Shown piece by piece: positions 11,194-23,344 of a stretch of DNA of 33,569 bases; the first letter of the stretch is position 1; every line of letters begins with the position of its first letter. The stretch comes from Pseudocercospora fijiensis CIRAD86 (Eukaryota; Ascomycota; Dothideomycetes; Mycosphaerellales; Mycosphaerellaceae), in assembly GCF_000340215.1 (NCBI RefSeq), contig NW_006921547.1:371000-404568 (forward strand), in the 5' to 3' direction. A program made the translations under genes and the position numbers. Below the pieces are notes generated by a model. The model saw nothing but the letters and a program-made list of their open reading frames with translations, ran no database searches and was not told the DNA's origin.

Positions 11194-11460
11194 CGGAAGT
11201 TATGCCTCGTATAGTTCTTTTCTAAGGAAACATAAAAAGAGTAAAGCTATAGCAACATCAATCGAAGGCAAAAGATAAAAAAGCAAAACAATAGACAAGG
11301 TAAAAGTAAAAGAGGGCAATAACTAAGAGCATTAATATCCGTAGGAACTAGGAATAGGTAGTAAGGACTAAAGGCAAAGGGCAGCGCTATATTAACAGCG
11401 CGGAGAATAGTTAATAGAGGCAAGGAAAGCAACGTAGTAGAGGCAGGAAAGGATATACGA
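11194..11460. other. Purine-rich tract behind pol
   Basis: No convincing gene. The plus strand is A/G-rich and keeps many CA dinucleotides (around 11260-11320), unlike surrounding DNA. It would form the 3' untranslated region of the pol transcript on the minus strand. The small open frame here appears to be chance. Confidence 0.4.
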
Positions 11461-14400
11461 TCATTTAGTCTTAGGGTCGTCTAGCTATAATTCTAGGCGG
11501 TCTTCGTCGCTAGACTAGTCGAGTTCCTCCTCGGAGTTAGAGTTAGATAGCTAGAAGTCTAGTTTACTATTAGAATCGGAATCAATATCGGAAACGCTCT
11601 ATATATAGTTAATCCGTATATAACCCTCCCTTTGTTCTTAAGTTATTCCTAATAGCTTACTAAGACGAATCTAGGGATAGGCATAGTTCTTAGGTAGAAT
11701 AGGATCTAGAATAGCGGTAGGATCCTCCTCCCGATAGGCATCTAAGGACGGTAGAGGATCTATAGAGGCACTAACTTCCTCCTCGGTCGGCGGAGGGCGG
11801 GTAGGTTCGCGTAACTTAACGATCTTCTTTAGATTAGCCCGAGGGTAAGAGTACTTTAAGGTAGCACTATCTAGCTCCTAAAGAAGGTATACGGAACCCG
11901 AGTAAAGGACCTCCTTTACTCTATAAGGACCCTTCTACTTAAAGGCTAGCTTATAGGAGTAACTATACTCTAGTTCGGACCGGTATAGAAGGACTATATT
12001 ACTAACCTTTAGAGGCTCCTAGTTAATAGCATTATAGTCGTCGAAATACTGCTTAGCCTCCTTACGAAGGCGACGTTGTCGAGCAAGTCCCTCCTAAGAA
12101 GTCGTAGTTATATCCTTAAAAGCCTTAGCGCGTAGGGCAAGGAGGTCTGCCCTAGTACGAACAGACCCCTAATCGTAAACGCCGTACGTACGATAGGACA
12201 ATTTAATAGGAAGAACGGCGTCCCTTCTAATTATAAGCTCTACTAGCGTAAGTCTAGTCGTATCGACAATAGTAGTTCGGTCCGCCTAGAGAAGGGCTAG
12301 GACGCGGGTAGAAATAGGAACTAATCTGTCGCTACTATTAGTTATCTTAGATAGGGTATCAATTAACGACCGATAGCCGCGCTTAATAATAGCATTCGAC
12401 TAGGGATAGTACGGGGAGATGCGAACGTTCTTCGCCCTATACGAAATAAGTAGCGCTTAAACTTCTTTAGCTATATTAGTCGTAGCGTTGTTTAAGATAA
12501 TCTCGTAGGGCGAGCCCTAGCGGCAAAACAGGTCCTTAAATAGGAAGGTAGCTATATTACAGGCATTAATAGCACCGTAGCCCTTATAGTAATAATAGGC
12601 CTCCGGCTATCGAGAAAGACCCTCTCGAATAATATATAGGCTGTTATTACGGCTAAGATAGACCCTATCGCTATACTACCGCTCCCTAACTAACTAGGCA
12701 GTAGGGATACGTAGCTCTCCTAGACGCCGGTAGCTGTTCCTAAAGTTGTACTTAGGACAGCTCTTATAGTAGCGGGAGATATTAGCCTATACGCCGTCCT
12801 ACTAGTAGCGTCGACGAAGGATATCGAAGGTGCCCTCCGCCGCCCGGTAGCCGAGCTTATCGTAAACGGAGCGAAGGATTTCTTATCGGGCTACTAGATC
12901 GTTAATAATACGCTAGAGCGGTGCATTGATTATAGCCTATCGCTAAAGGATGCGATCTTTGATAAGGAACCTCCGGGAATAGCGAATAATACGACGGTAT
13001 TAACTCCTTAATAGACTAGGAGCTCTCTTCGTATAGGTAAGGAAGTAGGCGATATTATAGGAGTCGTCGGAGTAGACCCTATTAAGGATATTATCCCTAC
13101 CTAGTTCGCCCGCCTTAGTATCGTCCTAGTCCTCGCCGTTAGTAGCAGGGTCTTCGTTAGGCTAGTTACTAGGTTAGTCGTCGGTAGTAGACCTAGTAAT
13201 TACCGGCATAGCGTTAATATAGAAGGTAGTAAAGAAGGTACAGTTAATAACCGTATCGATATCCTCTTCTTCTATTATCTCGGCGATGTCTTCTTCTATA
13301 GTAGGCCTTCTAGAAAGGCTATCCGGTCTAGTATACTTCTTGCTAGGAATATAGAAGACGTCGAAATTAAACAAATAGATCTAGGCAACCTACCGAGCTA
13401 TCGTAGAGTTAGGTAGGTCGGAGGCTATACGGTTAAGTTAATAGACTAGCGTCTAAGCGTCGACTTCTAGGCGAAAGAACACTCTAAAGAGCTAAGGTCG
13501 GAACTTCTTAAGAGCCTTATAAACACTAAGGCACTCTCGCTTACTAGCATCGTATCGGGCCTCGATAGGTTTCTATAGACCGGACTCGTACCGGATAGGG
13601 TAACGTAAGGAGGGCTCCTTACGATTACACTATATTAGTATCTCGCCGTAGCCTTCCCCGCTCGAGTCGATAGCAACAATTAGTAGACCTACGCCTTCCG
13701 AGTAGTTAATAGAGGTAAGCGTAGGCGCGCTAATAAGTGCCTTAGTAACCTTGTCCTTAGCGGCTTAGTAAACGGAGGTCTATTTAAACTCTGTATCCTT
13801 CTTAAGCAAGGCGTATAGAGGCTTGTATACTAACGCAAAGTTTTCGACCTAGATACGGAAGTAGGAGACTACTCTAAGCTAGATCCGGACATCTTTCTAA
13901 TAGGTAGGGCCGGGCTAGGATACAATCTTTAGGACCCGTATATTGTTAGGATAGCGGCCGTTCTTATTAGTTACAAACCCGACAATGTTTATTCGTTTGT
14001 ATAGGAGCTAGAGCTTCTCCCCGTATACCGTTAGGTTGGCTCGCTCTAGGTCGTAGAGGATACTATCGAGGTTCTAAATATATTCGAGAAAGAACCTACG
14101 GATGCTAGGCTCTACTTCTTTATTGTCGTACCTAGTTTTAGGGCCCTTAATGCCGATGTCGTTAAGGAAAGGCATCGCTATATAGGAGATATAGGCCGCG
14201 AGGACTTAGTTTATAATACGAACGAACTAGGCTACGGAGTTAGTTGCCCCTTAAGGAAGGGTAGTTTGTCTATATAGCCTAAGAGGTGTCTCGAAACTAG
14301 TAAGGTCGCGGCTATTAGGATAGAGAGGGATCTAGTCGTAGCCCGAGAAAACATTAACTAGTAAGGCTATAACACAGTTAGCAAAAGCTTCCGAGAACCT

Positions 14401-14862
14401 ATTAGTCTCCGGAGGGAGGTTAGCATCTCTAATCGTAACTGCGTTAAACTTTTATATAGCGTTAATTAGACGGTACTTCTTTAGTTCCCTAGGAGCTATC
14501 TTCTTCTAAACTAGGAAGTATAGGTTGCGATACGAGGTATAGGAAGGCTCTAAGGTGCTAGCCTTTATACGCTGCCGTATTATATCCTTAACTATACCTC
14601 TTAGGCTTAGGTTTAGCTTAAACCCTAGGTAAGCCTAAGGCTTATACTCGATCGTTCGGATCCTCTATAGAGGGGCAACCTCCGGGTTAATCCTACTTAG
14701 ATACGTAAAGTTATATACTAATACGGCTTCGCGGTTGTATAGAAGCTCGTATAGTAAATCTAGTTTAAGATCCGAAAGCTCGATGCTAGGTTTAATATTC
14801 GCTAGTCTCTCCGGCGTTAGCCTCGATCCCCTAGGAATAGCGGAGAACTTTTTAGTAATATA
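11461..14862 (-). pseudogene. Element B pol: RT, RNase H and integrase
   Basis: Minus frame from the LINE junction to a TGA at 11461-11463 (ending in a short acidic tail, LDDPKTK). RT begins near 14550 (LEPSYTSYRNLYFLV, KKYRLINA), with FSGYD near 14340. The active-site region is AMPFLNDIGIKGPKT near 14180-14140; the second catalytic Asp is still there but the first is Asn (GAC to AAC). RNase H ends near 13310 with YIPSKKYTRPDSLSRRP. The integrase zinc-binding/linker region (EGTFDILRRRY) is near 12830, and the C-terminal SH3-like part (KGPYRVKEVLYSGSVYLL) near 11900. No chromodomain was seen, so this is a different Gypsy lineage from element A. Stops fall at Gln/Trp codons. Confidence 0.92.
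14849..14862. repeat. Target site duplication of the LINE, left copy
   Basis: TTTTTAGTAATATA, repeated exactly at 19781-19794. Joining across the LINE restores the pol frame of element B. Confidence 0.9.
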
Positions 14863-14878
14863 GATAGATAGATAGATA
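14861..14878 (-). repeat. LINE 3' tail of tetranucleotide repeats
   Basis: (TAGA)n on the plus strand, i.e. (TCTA)n at the LINE 3' end on the minus strand. A simple-repeat tail instead of poly-A is known in several LINE clades. Confidence 0.75.
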
Positions 14879-14959
14879 TTTCATTTGCCTGTTGTAGTGC
14901 CTTTCGGCCTATATAGGTCTGTTTCTATGTATTGTTTTAGGTAGGAAACTAACTTAGTT

Positions 14960-17900
14960 AGTAAAAACCTCCCTCCTATCCTATTTATAAGCGTTGATCT
15001 TCCTCGTTTCCTTGTTTTCCTTCCTCTAGGGTGTACTAGTGTTATAGTTGTTACCCTCTAACTACCTTGCCTACTGCCCTACCCTTCTTTCCCCCTCTTC
15101 TTCCCTCCTTCTTATCTACTCCTTAGTTTCCCTTGCTAGTGCGAATTGTTGTACAAATCCCTATTTAATAATCCACTTTACTATCCTCTTTAGGTCTTCT
15201 TTGCTCTAGATTAGCTTATCGTATTCCCTTTCTATTGCTTTTTGTCTCTAATTACTTCTGCCTTCTAACTATTAAGGGCAGACTAGTAGTATATACTTAG
15301 GGTTCTAAGATTGGTAGCTATATTAGTAAGCTCTACTTTCAATTCCTAGGACGTTTCTTCTAAATAGGTAAGATCTAAGTCTAATGTATTTAGATCTGAT
15401 TTAGATAGCTAGGCTTGCCTCGGCCCTGTTTAGGTCCTTGTAGAGCTAGTAGTTGTATTAACTAAATTTGATTAGTGCCTTTAGGGTTCCTAGTCTAACT
15501 TGTGTTTTATTCTATTCCTACTCCTATAGGTATCTAGCAATTGATTCTACTAGGCTTTGTTTCTCTCCCTTTAGCTTATCTTCCTTTAGCCTTATATTTG
15601 GTCCCTAAAGCTCTTTCTCTAGTATTTCTCTTATTAAGACTCTATATTGCTCTAGGTCTTTAGCTTTCTAGGGAGTTATTTATAGTCTATCTCGCCTCCT
15701 AGTCTTAATACACTAGGCTTTGATCTTGTCTAGTGCCTTTTAGATAGTCTGTTAAGCTAGGTATTCTATTGTCTTTGCTATATATTAGTATCTTAGTCCC
15801 TTAAAGTATTGTTTGACTAGTAGGATCCCTAATTCCATTTCCACTACCCTTGTTAGTATAGTTTTATATGCTCCTAGGATTTTCTTTAGGCTTTGGGTTT
15901 AGGACCTACTAACTAGTTGCTCAATCCTCTTTAGTATTTTCTCCTAGGCTGTCTATATCTGTGCTCTATATAGCATTGCTAGCTTAACAATTACTTGTAA
16001 TAACTTAGCTTCTCGAATATANNNNNNNNNNNNNNNNNNNNNNNNNNNNNNNNNNNNNNNNNNNNNNNNNNNNNNNNNNNNNNNNNNNNNNNNNNNNNNN
16101 NNNNNNNNNNNNNNNNNNNNNNNNNNNNNCTAGCTAGATCCCTAGGTACCCTAAGCTCTGGCTAATAGTTGGGGTTTAAAGCCCTTAGATAGTGATTGAT
16201 TGCTTTATATTATAGGTTGTTTTAGCCTTACTAAAGTAGATAAGCTAGTACTTTTCCGGGGCGAATTTTGCTCTATGCCTCCTTGCCTATTTTTTATACT
16301 CCTAGTGCTTCTCTTCTAGGATCTTATAGTTGGTTTCTATTGTCTTAGACTAGGCTAGGATGTTTGTATTATCTATAAATCCTAATACTAATGTGTTTTT
16401 TAATTCTAGGAGTAGGAGTAGGTCTACTATAAAGATAAGGAAGAGGATTAGGGAGAGTGTTAATCCTTAGGGGATTCCCTTTTTAGTTAGTATTAGGTCT
16501 AATTTGAATTTACCTAGAATGAGCTATATTAATCTTTCCTATAGGAAGGACTAAATGAATTAGACTATCTAGTTTAGTATTGCTTTCTGTTTAAGTATAT
16601 ATAGGAGCCTTTTATAGGAGACATTGTTAAAGGCTCCTAAGATGTTAAGGGAGAGGAGGGTTACTACCTAGTTTTGACTATAGTGCTAGATATACTTAAT
16701 CTGTTCTATAATTAGTTCTATAGCTATTAGTGTTAACCTCTTCTTTCTTCCTTCTATCTAGCCTTTAGGAAGGATGTTCCTTTCCTCGGTAAAGGTTGTT
16801 AGCCTTTTAGCGACAATTTTTTCTAGTACCTTGCCTATTATATTAAGTAGGGCTATTAGTCTATAGGCCTTAAGCTGTATATAGTCTTCCTTCTAGGGCT
16901 TTCTTAGCACTACTGTTAGGGACTTCCTAAATAGTCTTAGGTAGTGTCCTAGTACTAGGCTTTATAAAAAGATATTAGCTAGTGCTAGGGCTAGCCCCTT
17001 CCTATATACTTTTAGAAGTTTGTTATAGATCTTGTCTTCTCCTAGTACCTTATTGCCTAGAATGTTCTTTAGGATCCTTTCAATAGTTTCGGGTTTAACC
17101 TAGGTGTCTCTTAGTATGCCTAGTAGTAGAGTCTCTTATTCTGTCTCCTTTATATCTAATAGGTCTACTTGTACTTTTCTATAGAAGAAGTGTTAGCCTA
17201 GGGCTCTTGCTTTCCCTTCTATTGTAGTCTGCATTTATCCTTATTAGTCTATAATGTCCGGGAATTGTAGTAGTATATCCTTATCCTATTTAGGTCTCCT
17301 TGCCTATTTAGCTATCCTCTATATCTCCTCTAGTTTCTTTGTAATTATTCCTATTATAGATCTCTATTCTTATATCTTGTCTTTCTTAATCTAGATCTTC
17401 TTTTCCTAGTAGGCTTTGTTATAGTTGTCCTATGCTTCCTAGGTATAGGTTTATATCTACTACCTCCTAGCCTTCCTTGCTACTTTAACCTTCCTTATAT
17501 ACTTACTAGTCTAGTATAGTTGCTAGTATAGTAAATGTTTCTTTGCTAGGGTATACTTTCTAGCTACCTGTTTTAGGATTCCTATTAGTTCTTCTACTGC
17601 CTTGTTAATGTCCTCTAGCCTTAGTAGGTGTTTTGTTAAGAGTTCCTCTAGTTTTAGGTCCCTTTCTAGTTCCTCCCTAATCCTGCCCTATTAGGTACCT
17701 TTCTAGTTAAGCTTCTCCTCTAGTTCCCTTTCCTAATTAGCTTAGACATTTAGCTCAATCTATACCGGGAAGTAGTCTAATAATTCTTCTAGTTCCTAGT
17801 TAATCCTACATCTTGTAATCCTGTTCCTAATCTAATATAATACAAAGTATAGGTCTAGTATACTACTGCTTCCTCTTGCCTCCTAAGTAATTAGTCCCTT

Positions 17901-18430
17901 TAGGGTAACAATTTCTATTCCTTCCCTCTCTAATATATCAATTAGTCTTCCTACTAGGAAGTAGTAAGCTAGGGTAAAGTCTAAGCCCTAAAGGGGGTAG
18001 TAGAGGTTGAAATCCCTAAGTAGGATTTAGTAGGTGTTCCCCTAGATAACTCTAGGTAGTCTTTCTAGGGTTTTTAGTTAGGTACTGCTTCTTAAGTCTA
18101 GTAGTAGGTTGTATATATAGTAGACTTAGAGTGTACCTTAGGATGTCTCTACTTAAACTAATATTAGGTCCCTATCTTCCTATAGTATAGCCTGCTAGGT
18201 TTCTGTATCTATCTCCTTGCTAATATAGATATATATCCTTAGGGCTCCCTAGTTATAGATAATTGGGTAGTATCTTAGGTCTTTGACTGTTGCTAGTCTC
18301 TTTATATATAGGTTGAGCTAGGGCTCTTAGATTGCAATAATATAATGTTCTTTTAGGTTTAGTGCTTAAAGGAAGCTCCTCTATACCTTGTCTTTGCTCT
18401 TATTGATATTGTACTGTATAATGTTTAGTA
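14960..18430 (-). pseudogene. LINE ORF2: AP endonuclease and reverse transcriptase
   Basis: The minus frame begins near 18430. The endonuclease motif AI*EP*LN is at about 18350-18309 (Gln and Trp lost to TAG), and further endonuclease blocks follow to about 17750. RT motifs: LTKKGIP*GLTLSLILFLIF near 16495-16435 (GIPQG with Gln lost), then GFIDNTNILA near 16385-16352, where the second Asp of the catalytic FxDD is Asn. The 108-N gap at 16022-16129 interrupts the region after RT. The C-terminal part (14960-16000) is weakly readable and may hold an RNase H or zinc-knuckle end. Not functional as it stands. Confidence 0.85.
16022..16129. other. Assembly gap (108 N)
   Basis: Run of N inside LINE ORF2. 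Its true length is unknown. Confidence 1.
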
Positions 18431-18479
18431 ATGTTGCAATGTTTATTAGGTTTTATCTATATCATTTCCCTATAAGTTT

Positions 18480-19745
18480 TCCTTTAGTCTTCCCTTACTT
18501 TAGACTAATATTTGACTAAGCTTTGTCTGCCCTGCTTCCTTTCCTGCAATGTTAAGGTATCTTAGTCTCCCTAGTTGCTAGTAACTCTCTTGTACTAGTA
18601 AGGCCCTAAATGTGAACCTATTATCTTGTCTAGACCTCTTTTGTAGCACTTAGCTAGGTTGCTTCTGTACCTAGCTGCCCTAGCTTATTGTATATCTTTT
18701 TAGTGTATTAATTCTAGCTTCCTTTGCTTTCCTAGCTGCCTGTATTCTTACTAGGCATTCCTTCGCCTAAGAGGGGTGTCTTTTAGTGCAGTATATATAT
18801 CTTGCTTCTCCCTTTTATACTTTGTATTCTTTAACCTAGTAATCCCCTATATAATAGGAGCAGGTATTAGTTGTTTTTGTGTACTTAGCTGCTAAGTGTC
18901 TATAGTGCTGACATTTAAAGCACTGTATTATCCTATAGTTGCTTCTATATATCTCTGTTTCTAATCTTTTAAAGTCCTAGAATAACCCCTAGTCTAGTAC
19001 TATATTAGCTTGCTCTATACTCCCTACCTAGATAATTAGGGAAGACTGCTTCTTAGTCTCTTCGATTTTCCTTTTAATCTATGCTACTTTTGTAATCTTT
19101 AGGCCTAGGCATATAGCTTAGTTTTGTCTCTATAGGCTCTTAATATCCTGTTCTTCCTTAAAGCTTCTTGTTATCCTATAGGCTATAATTATAAATTGCT
19201 GTTAGGAGATCTTTGCTATTTTCCCTATCTTAGTTGTCTATTCTTTTTGTGTTTCTAGCTTCTTTTTGTCCTGCTCTTATACTGTAAATAGCTTAATTAC
19301 CCCTTTCCCTTCGTTCCTAGCCCTAATTATCTCTTTAACTGTAATTCTTTCTACAATCTCTTTCCCTATAAGTCCTTAGATTTCCTTTTGCTCCTATAGG
19401 TCCGTAATATAGACTCTAACTACTGTCCTCGGGGGTTTTAGCGCTTCCTAACTAGCTACTACTGCCTAGGTGCGGTGGTTTAGGCTTATCTCCTATTATT
19501 TCTTCGTAATCTTTGCTGCGACTGTATTAGCTACCTTTGTAATTACGTAGCTTGCCTAGTTGTAGATTGCTTTCAGTCCTCTAAGGAGTTCTAAGATTAT
19601 TATCCTATATGCCCTCTTAGGGGTTCTTCTATCTTCCGCCTTTAGCACCTCCTCTGCCCTAGTATATAGTGCTTTCTATTCGTCCTCCCTTCCTTCTTAA
19701 CTGTCTTCCCTTCGTCTCTGATTGTTCGCTGCTATCCTTTTCGTA
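18480..19745 (-). pseudogene. LINE ORF1: gag-like protein with zinc knuckles
   Basis: The minus frame is readable from about 19745. It has a helical charged middle (KEIVERITVKEIIRARNEGK near 19350) and an RRM-like or coiled-coil part near 19000-19250. A cluster of CCHC-type knuckles follows near 18930-18750 (CFKCQHYRHLAAK, then a degraded second unit and YCTKRHPSQAKE). Several knuckle Cys have become Tyr by G-to-A, as expected from RIP. This is the usual nucleic-acid-binding ORF1 of Tad-like LINEs. Confidence 0.8.
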
Positions 19746-19772
19746 GCCTGCTATATATGTACGGTAGTATCC

Positions 19773-19785
19773 TTTTTTTTTTTTT
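19773..19785. repeat. Poly-T at the LINE 5' junction
   Basis: Thirteen T (poly-A on the LINE strand) where the left target copy has five. The extra bases may be untemplated additions or slippage at the 5' junction. Confidence 0.7.
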
Positions 19786-20039
19786 AGTAATATACCTCTA
19801 GTCGTATAGACTATCCCTAGGTATTAACATCGCTTCGCGGTTAAGGTACTTTTGTCGCTAGTTAGGATTTCCGCTAGGATTAGACCTATTAGTTATATAC
19901 ACGCTGCCTTTTACGGGCTTAATCTTGTTAGCTACCCTCTTATATAGGGTATATACGCTAACCGCTCGTAATACCCGAGCCCTCTCTCTTTAACGTTAGG
20001 CCCGGAGATTAGCGTAACAGAATAGCGCGTAAACTTCAT
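19781..20039 (-). pseudogene. Element B pol, N-terminal part
   Basis: A frame from ATG at 20039 (MKFTRYSVTLISGPNVKER) runs to the LINE junction and, with one copy of the target duplication, continues in frame into 14848. The start lies about 75 bp after palindrome copy 4, so pol is a separate ORF from gag-protease rather than a fused frame. The N-terminal 90 residues are basic with no recognised domain. Confidence 0.75.
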
Positions 20040-20114
20040 TAGAAGTCTCCTTAAGTCGGTAGGTATATAGCTAGTAATCCTAATTTATAATTCTAGCGAA
20101 AACGTTAGATTCCT

Positions 20115-20137
20115 AATAATACCCCCGGGGTAGTATT
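20115..20137. repeat. Element B 23-bp palindrome, copy 4 (between gag-pro and pol)
   Basis: Arms AATAATACCCC and GGGGTAGTATT around C; identical to copy 2. Confidence 0.85.
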
Positions 20138-20139
20138 AG

Positions 20140-23100
20140 CTCGGCGCTCTAATTAGTCAGTTCGGATTCGGGCTCGGGTAGATCCGCTTCCGGCGGCGAT
20201 ACCTACGATAGCATTATTACCGAGATTCGTATACTAGGTTGTCGTTACCGGGTTGTTATACTCGCTATCGCTTCGAGCATTCGCCTCCTTAGTATAGAGC
20301 CTAGAAACTTGCCTTAACGTACGGAGCGGCGCACCTCTAGATATAACCTATTTAAGCTATACTAACTTATAGCGCAGATTGCCGGTCTTACAACCGCGCT
20401 ATAGCGTTTCCCGAAGAGCGCTTAGAAGTAGCAAGGATATCCTCGTAGGACTTATAGCTAGTGTTTCCGATATAACTAGTAAATACGACTCGGTTGCCCT
20501 TCTAGTTAGCGATAGTTCCTTCCTAGGAGCTATCGTCGCAGTTGCGCTAGATACCCCGGATTATACGAGACTATAGACGACCTAGAATAATTAGCGTATT
20601 CGGGTTAGCGGCAATCTAGAAGGTAAAGGAAAAGCATATACCGAAAGCGTCTACTATAACATTATAGTAGGCACCTACTAGCGTAACCTCCCTATTCACT
20701 CCCTATATACTAAGGGAAATATCTCTATTTATTAGCAGTCGGAGCTGTTTAGCCTAGCGCTTACTTATAATAAGTAACTCTAAACTATTATTAAGCATTA
20801 CTAGCAACTGCTAACTATAGCTTCCGATAGTAACTTAAATATAGATAGCAGGAACGACGGTAAAGAAACGGGTAACTGCGGAAAGGTCTATATTATTAGG
20901 GATAGAGTAAAGTTCCTTAGGTCGAGGAGGTCCTACTCGACCGATTTGTTAGCTAGTAAATCGGACAGCCTTAATAGAAACTAAAACCGAAGCAGAGTCG
21001 GCATTATTATTATCCCCTCGGCCTATCTCCTTAATCCCCTCTTCGTTAGCATTATCGATAGTCTCTTAGCTCTCGTAGGTTACTAATTCGCCTTCTACTA
21101 ACTCCTAGGCCCCTGAAAATTTAGGAAGTAACTATAGGGAAGAGACGTCGATATAGTCCTCTCGCCCCTATTTGCGTCGGAGGGCTGTAAGGTCTTTTAT
21201 AAAGGTTACATCGTTAGGAATCCGGCTCTAGAATAGGTTAGTAGGCAAACCGTATACTAGAAGCTCCCCTATAGACACGTTAGACTTAAGGTCTAGGAAC
21301 TATAAAGCCTAGAAGAGAGCATTTGCCTTTATGTCGTAAGAGTTAGTAGGCCCGGTACTATACTTCTTTATATACCTATTAAAGCGAAAGCTCTTTAGGT
21401 CGGCTAACTTTCGCTTGTAGGCCGGCGGGTTAGCTAGGCCTAGGGTACTACTAAGGTCGGTAGTATTATCCTCTATATTAATATCGGGAGTCTCTAGTAC
21501 CTCCGGAGTAGCTATACTAGCTCGGGTTATACGGTCTTTAGCGGTCTAGAGTGTCTTAGTTTTAGCGACTGATTCTCGCTGTTTCTTAGCCTTGTTAGCT
21601 GCCTACTTCTTAAGTATCCTAGTAGGGGCTGCCGCACTAGGGCAAGTAGGGTTCTACGGGCTCTTGCCCTTGCCCTAGGACGACTAGGTTTAGGTCCTTG
21701 TAGTAGCATAGACATCTATACTGTTCTTAGTAACCGCGTAAACATTAGTAACTACGTCCGGGTCCTAAGACACAAAGTTGACTTTAATAGGCTTAGTAGT
21801 ACTATTACTGCTCCGCTCCTTAACCTGTTTTGCCCTAACCTTCTAAGTTTCTCGTTTAGTAATAGCGGCGAGGGTACTATTCCTAGTATCCTTAAACTCG
21901 ATCTTGCTACTATACTTCTTCTCTAGAAGACTCCTAAGTTGAGGTAGCTTCGGAGCTCTACGATCCTACTCGAAGTCAATCTTGTCGCCGGTATCGGTAT
22001 AGTAGAACCGACTATTTACTTATATAACGAGCTTCCTCTTAAGAAGCTCCTTCTAGATAGGGCAGTCTAATTGAATATATTTAAAACCGCCGCATATCTA
22101 GCACTTGCTATCTAAGTTAGAATAGATCTTCCGTATAGCGTAGACGTTAACTGAAGGGGCCTTAGGGTAGTTAGGATCGGAGACCTAGTAGACTAGTAGT
22201 ATATCCTTTAGTATACTAGTATTAAGGACCTCCCTAACTCGCTATAGTGCTTTCGTATTAAGGTTGAGCTAGGCTAGGGATTTAGCCAAGTCCGTAACGT
22301 CCTAAGAATGCTTAGTAATAGTAGGAGTTACGGTACTAGGACTACTTTGCGATTTAGGAAGAAACTTAGGCCCTCTAGTTCCCGAGGCATCGTTCCTTAC
22401 CTAGGCTAGGTTATTCCGGTCCTCGCCGTAAATAAACTTCTTTGCGTTAGCGGAGCTGTTAATGTCGTCCTTAATAGCCTCTAGGACCTCTTTATACTTC
22501 CTAAAGGTCTCGGGATTAGCTTCGCTAAGCTTATAGCGACGGAAGACACGCTTAGCCGTAGACTACGGCAACCCTTTAAGGAGTAGCCTCGTTCTCTAAG
22601 AATTCTCGAGGTCCTACTAGTCGATGCCGTCCGCTAACTTAACAAACTCGCGGACGTACTCCTTTAGGTCGTTATCTTCGGTACGCCTCTCTATATAGAG
22701 GTTCTTAAGCTACGTACGACTGCCTTTAATACGACGGCTATCGCGATCCCGATACTCCCTTATAAAGGCCTACTTAAAGACCTCCTAGTCGGTATTAGAC
22801 TTGTCGTCCTTTTCTAGGTAGCTAACTAGGGTTCTAAGGGTTCGGTAAAGCTTAGTAATAGTAGTCCTCGTAAGGGACCGGACCTTGTACTAGTCCGACT
22901 CCTCTTCGAGTCCGTACTCGGCTAAGTTGTCCTTAAAGCGTTCTACGTGCGCCGTAGCGTTCCACCCTTCGAATAAAGGGTTCCTACTACTTCCTAGCTC
23001 TAGCGGGCGACGCCTGTTCTAACGGAGAAGGTTAGTTTGCCCTTAAATTATCTTTATAACGATATTATAGAGAGCCTCGGGCATAGAAGGCTCGACAGCC

Positions 23101-23222
23101 CCTAGGTCGACGGCGCTTATAACAACTAGTCGTCGCCTGATTTCTTCGTTAATAGGGTCCGGTAGGTTATTAGATTCCGAAGATTCCGCTAATTCGTAAT
23201 ACTCGCTTTCGCTAGAGCTTAT
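20140..23222 (-). pseudogene. Element B gag-protease
   Basis: Minus frame from about 23222 (an ATA that is probably a former ATG) to about 20140. The matrix/capsid-like region lies at 22950-22400 (for example RIKGSRT, EYVREFVKLADGID, RRYKLSEANPETFRKYKEV). The zinc knuckle is at about 22125-22080: CWICGGFKYIQLDC fits CX2CX4HX4C with His now Tyr. A long Lys/Ser/Thr-rich linker follows. The retropepsin region lies at about 20900-20560 (LLVMLNNSLELLIISKR, then LIILGR), with the catalytic Asp of DSGS changed to Asn. Gag and protease share one frame; pol does not. The short plus-strand open frame at 20379-20576 is a shadow of this region. Confidence 0.85.
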
Positions 23223-23344
23223 TCGATTATTGTAAAGTAGTTAAAATAAAATGCTATAGGAAAGTGTTTTTAGTATATATTATAGGTTTGGTTTGTTTCG
23301 ATGTTGCTATACGAGAAAAATAGTGTGCTAGGCTATTTTCTTCT

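Larger units (their letters stand above)
14863..19780 (-). mobile_element. Tad-like LINE (non-LTR retrotransposon)
   Basis: About 4.9 kb inserted near the start of element B pol, with an exact 14-bp target duplication. It is apparently full length: ORF1 with zinc knuckles, then ORF2 with an AP endonuclease and reverse transcriptase, then a tetranucleotide tail. The two-ORF layout and RT motifs fit the Tad1 clade of fungi; clade assignment is from motif style only. Base composition differs from the rest of the window (CpG-poor, TpG retained on the plus strand). Confidence 0.9.

Noticed and set aside
11247..11432. Hydrophobic minus-strand open frame of 61 codons after pol
   Set aside because: It is simply the pyrimidine-rich strand of the purine tract, which encodes Leu/Phe/Ser by composition. 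No start context or homologue was recognised.
20379..20576. Plus-strand open frame of 65 codons
   Set aside because: It lies opposite the protease end of the element B gag-pro frame, which has recognisable retropepsin motifs. It is a shadow.
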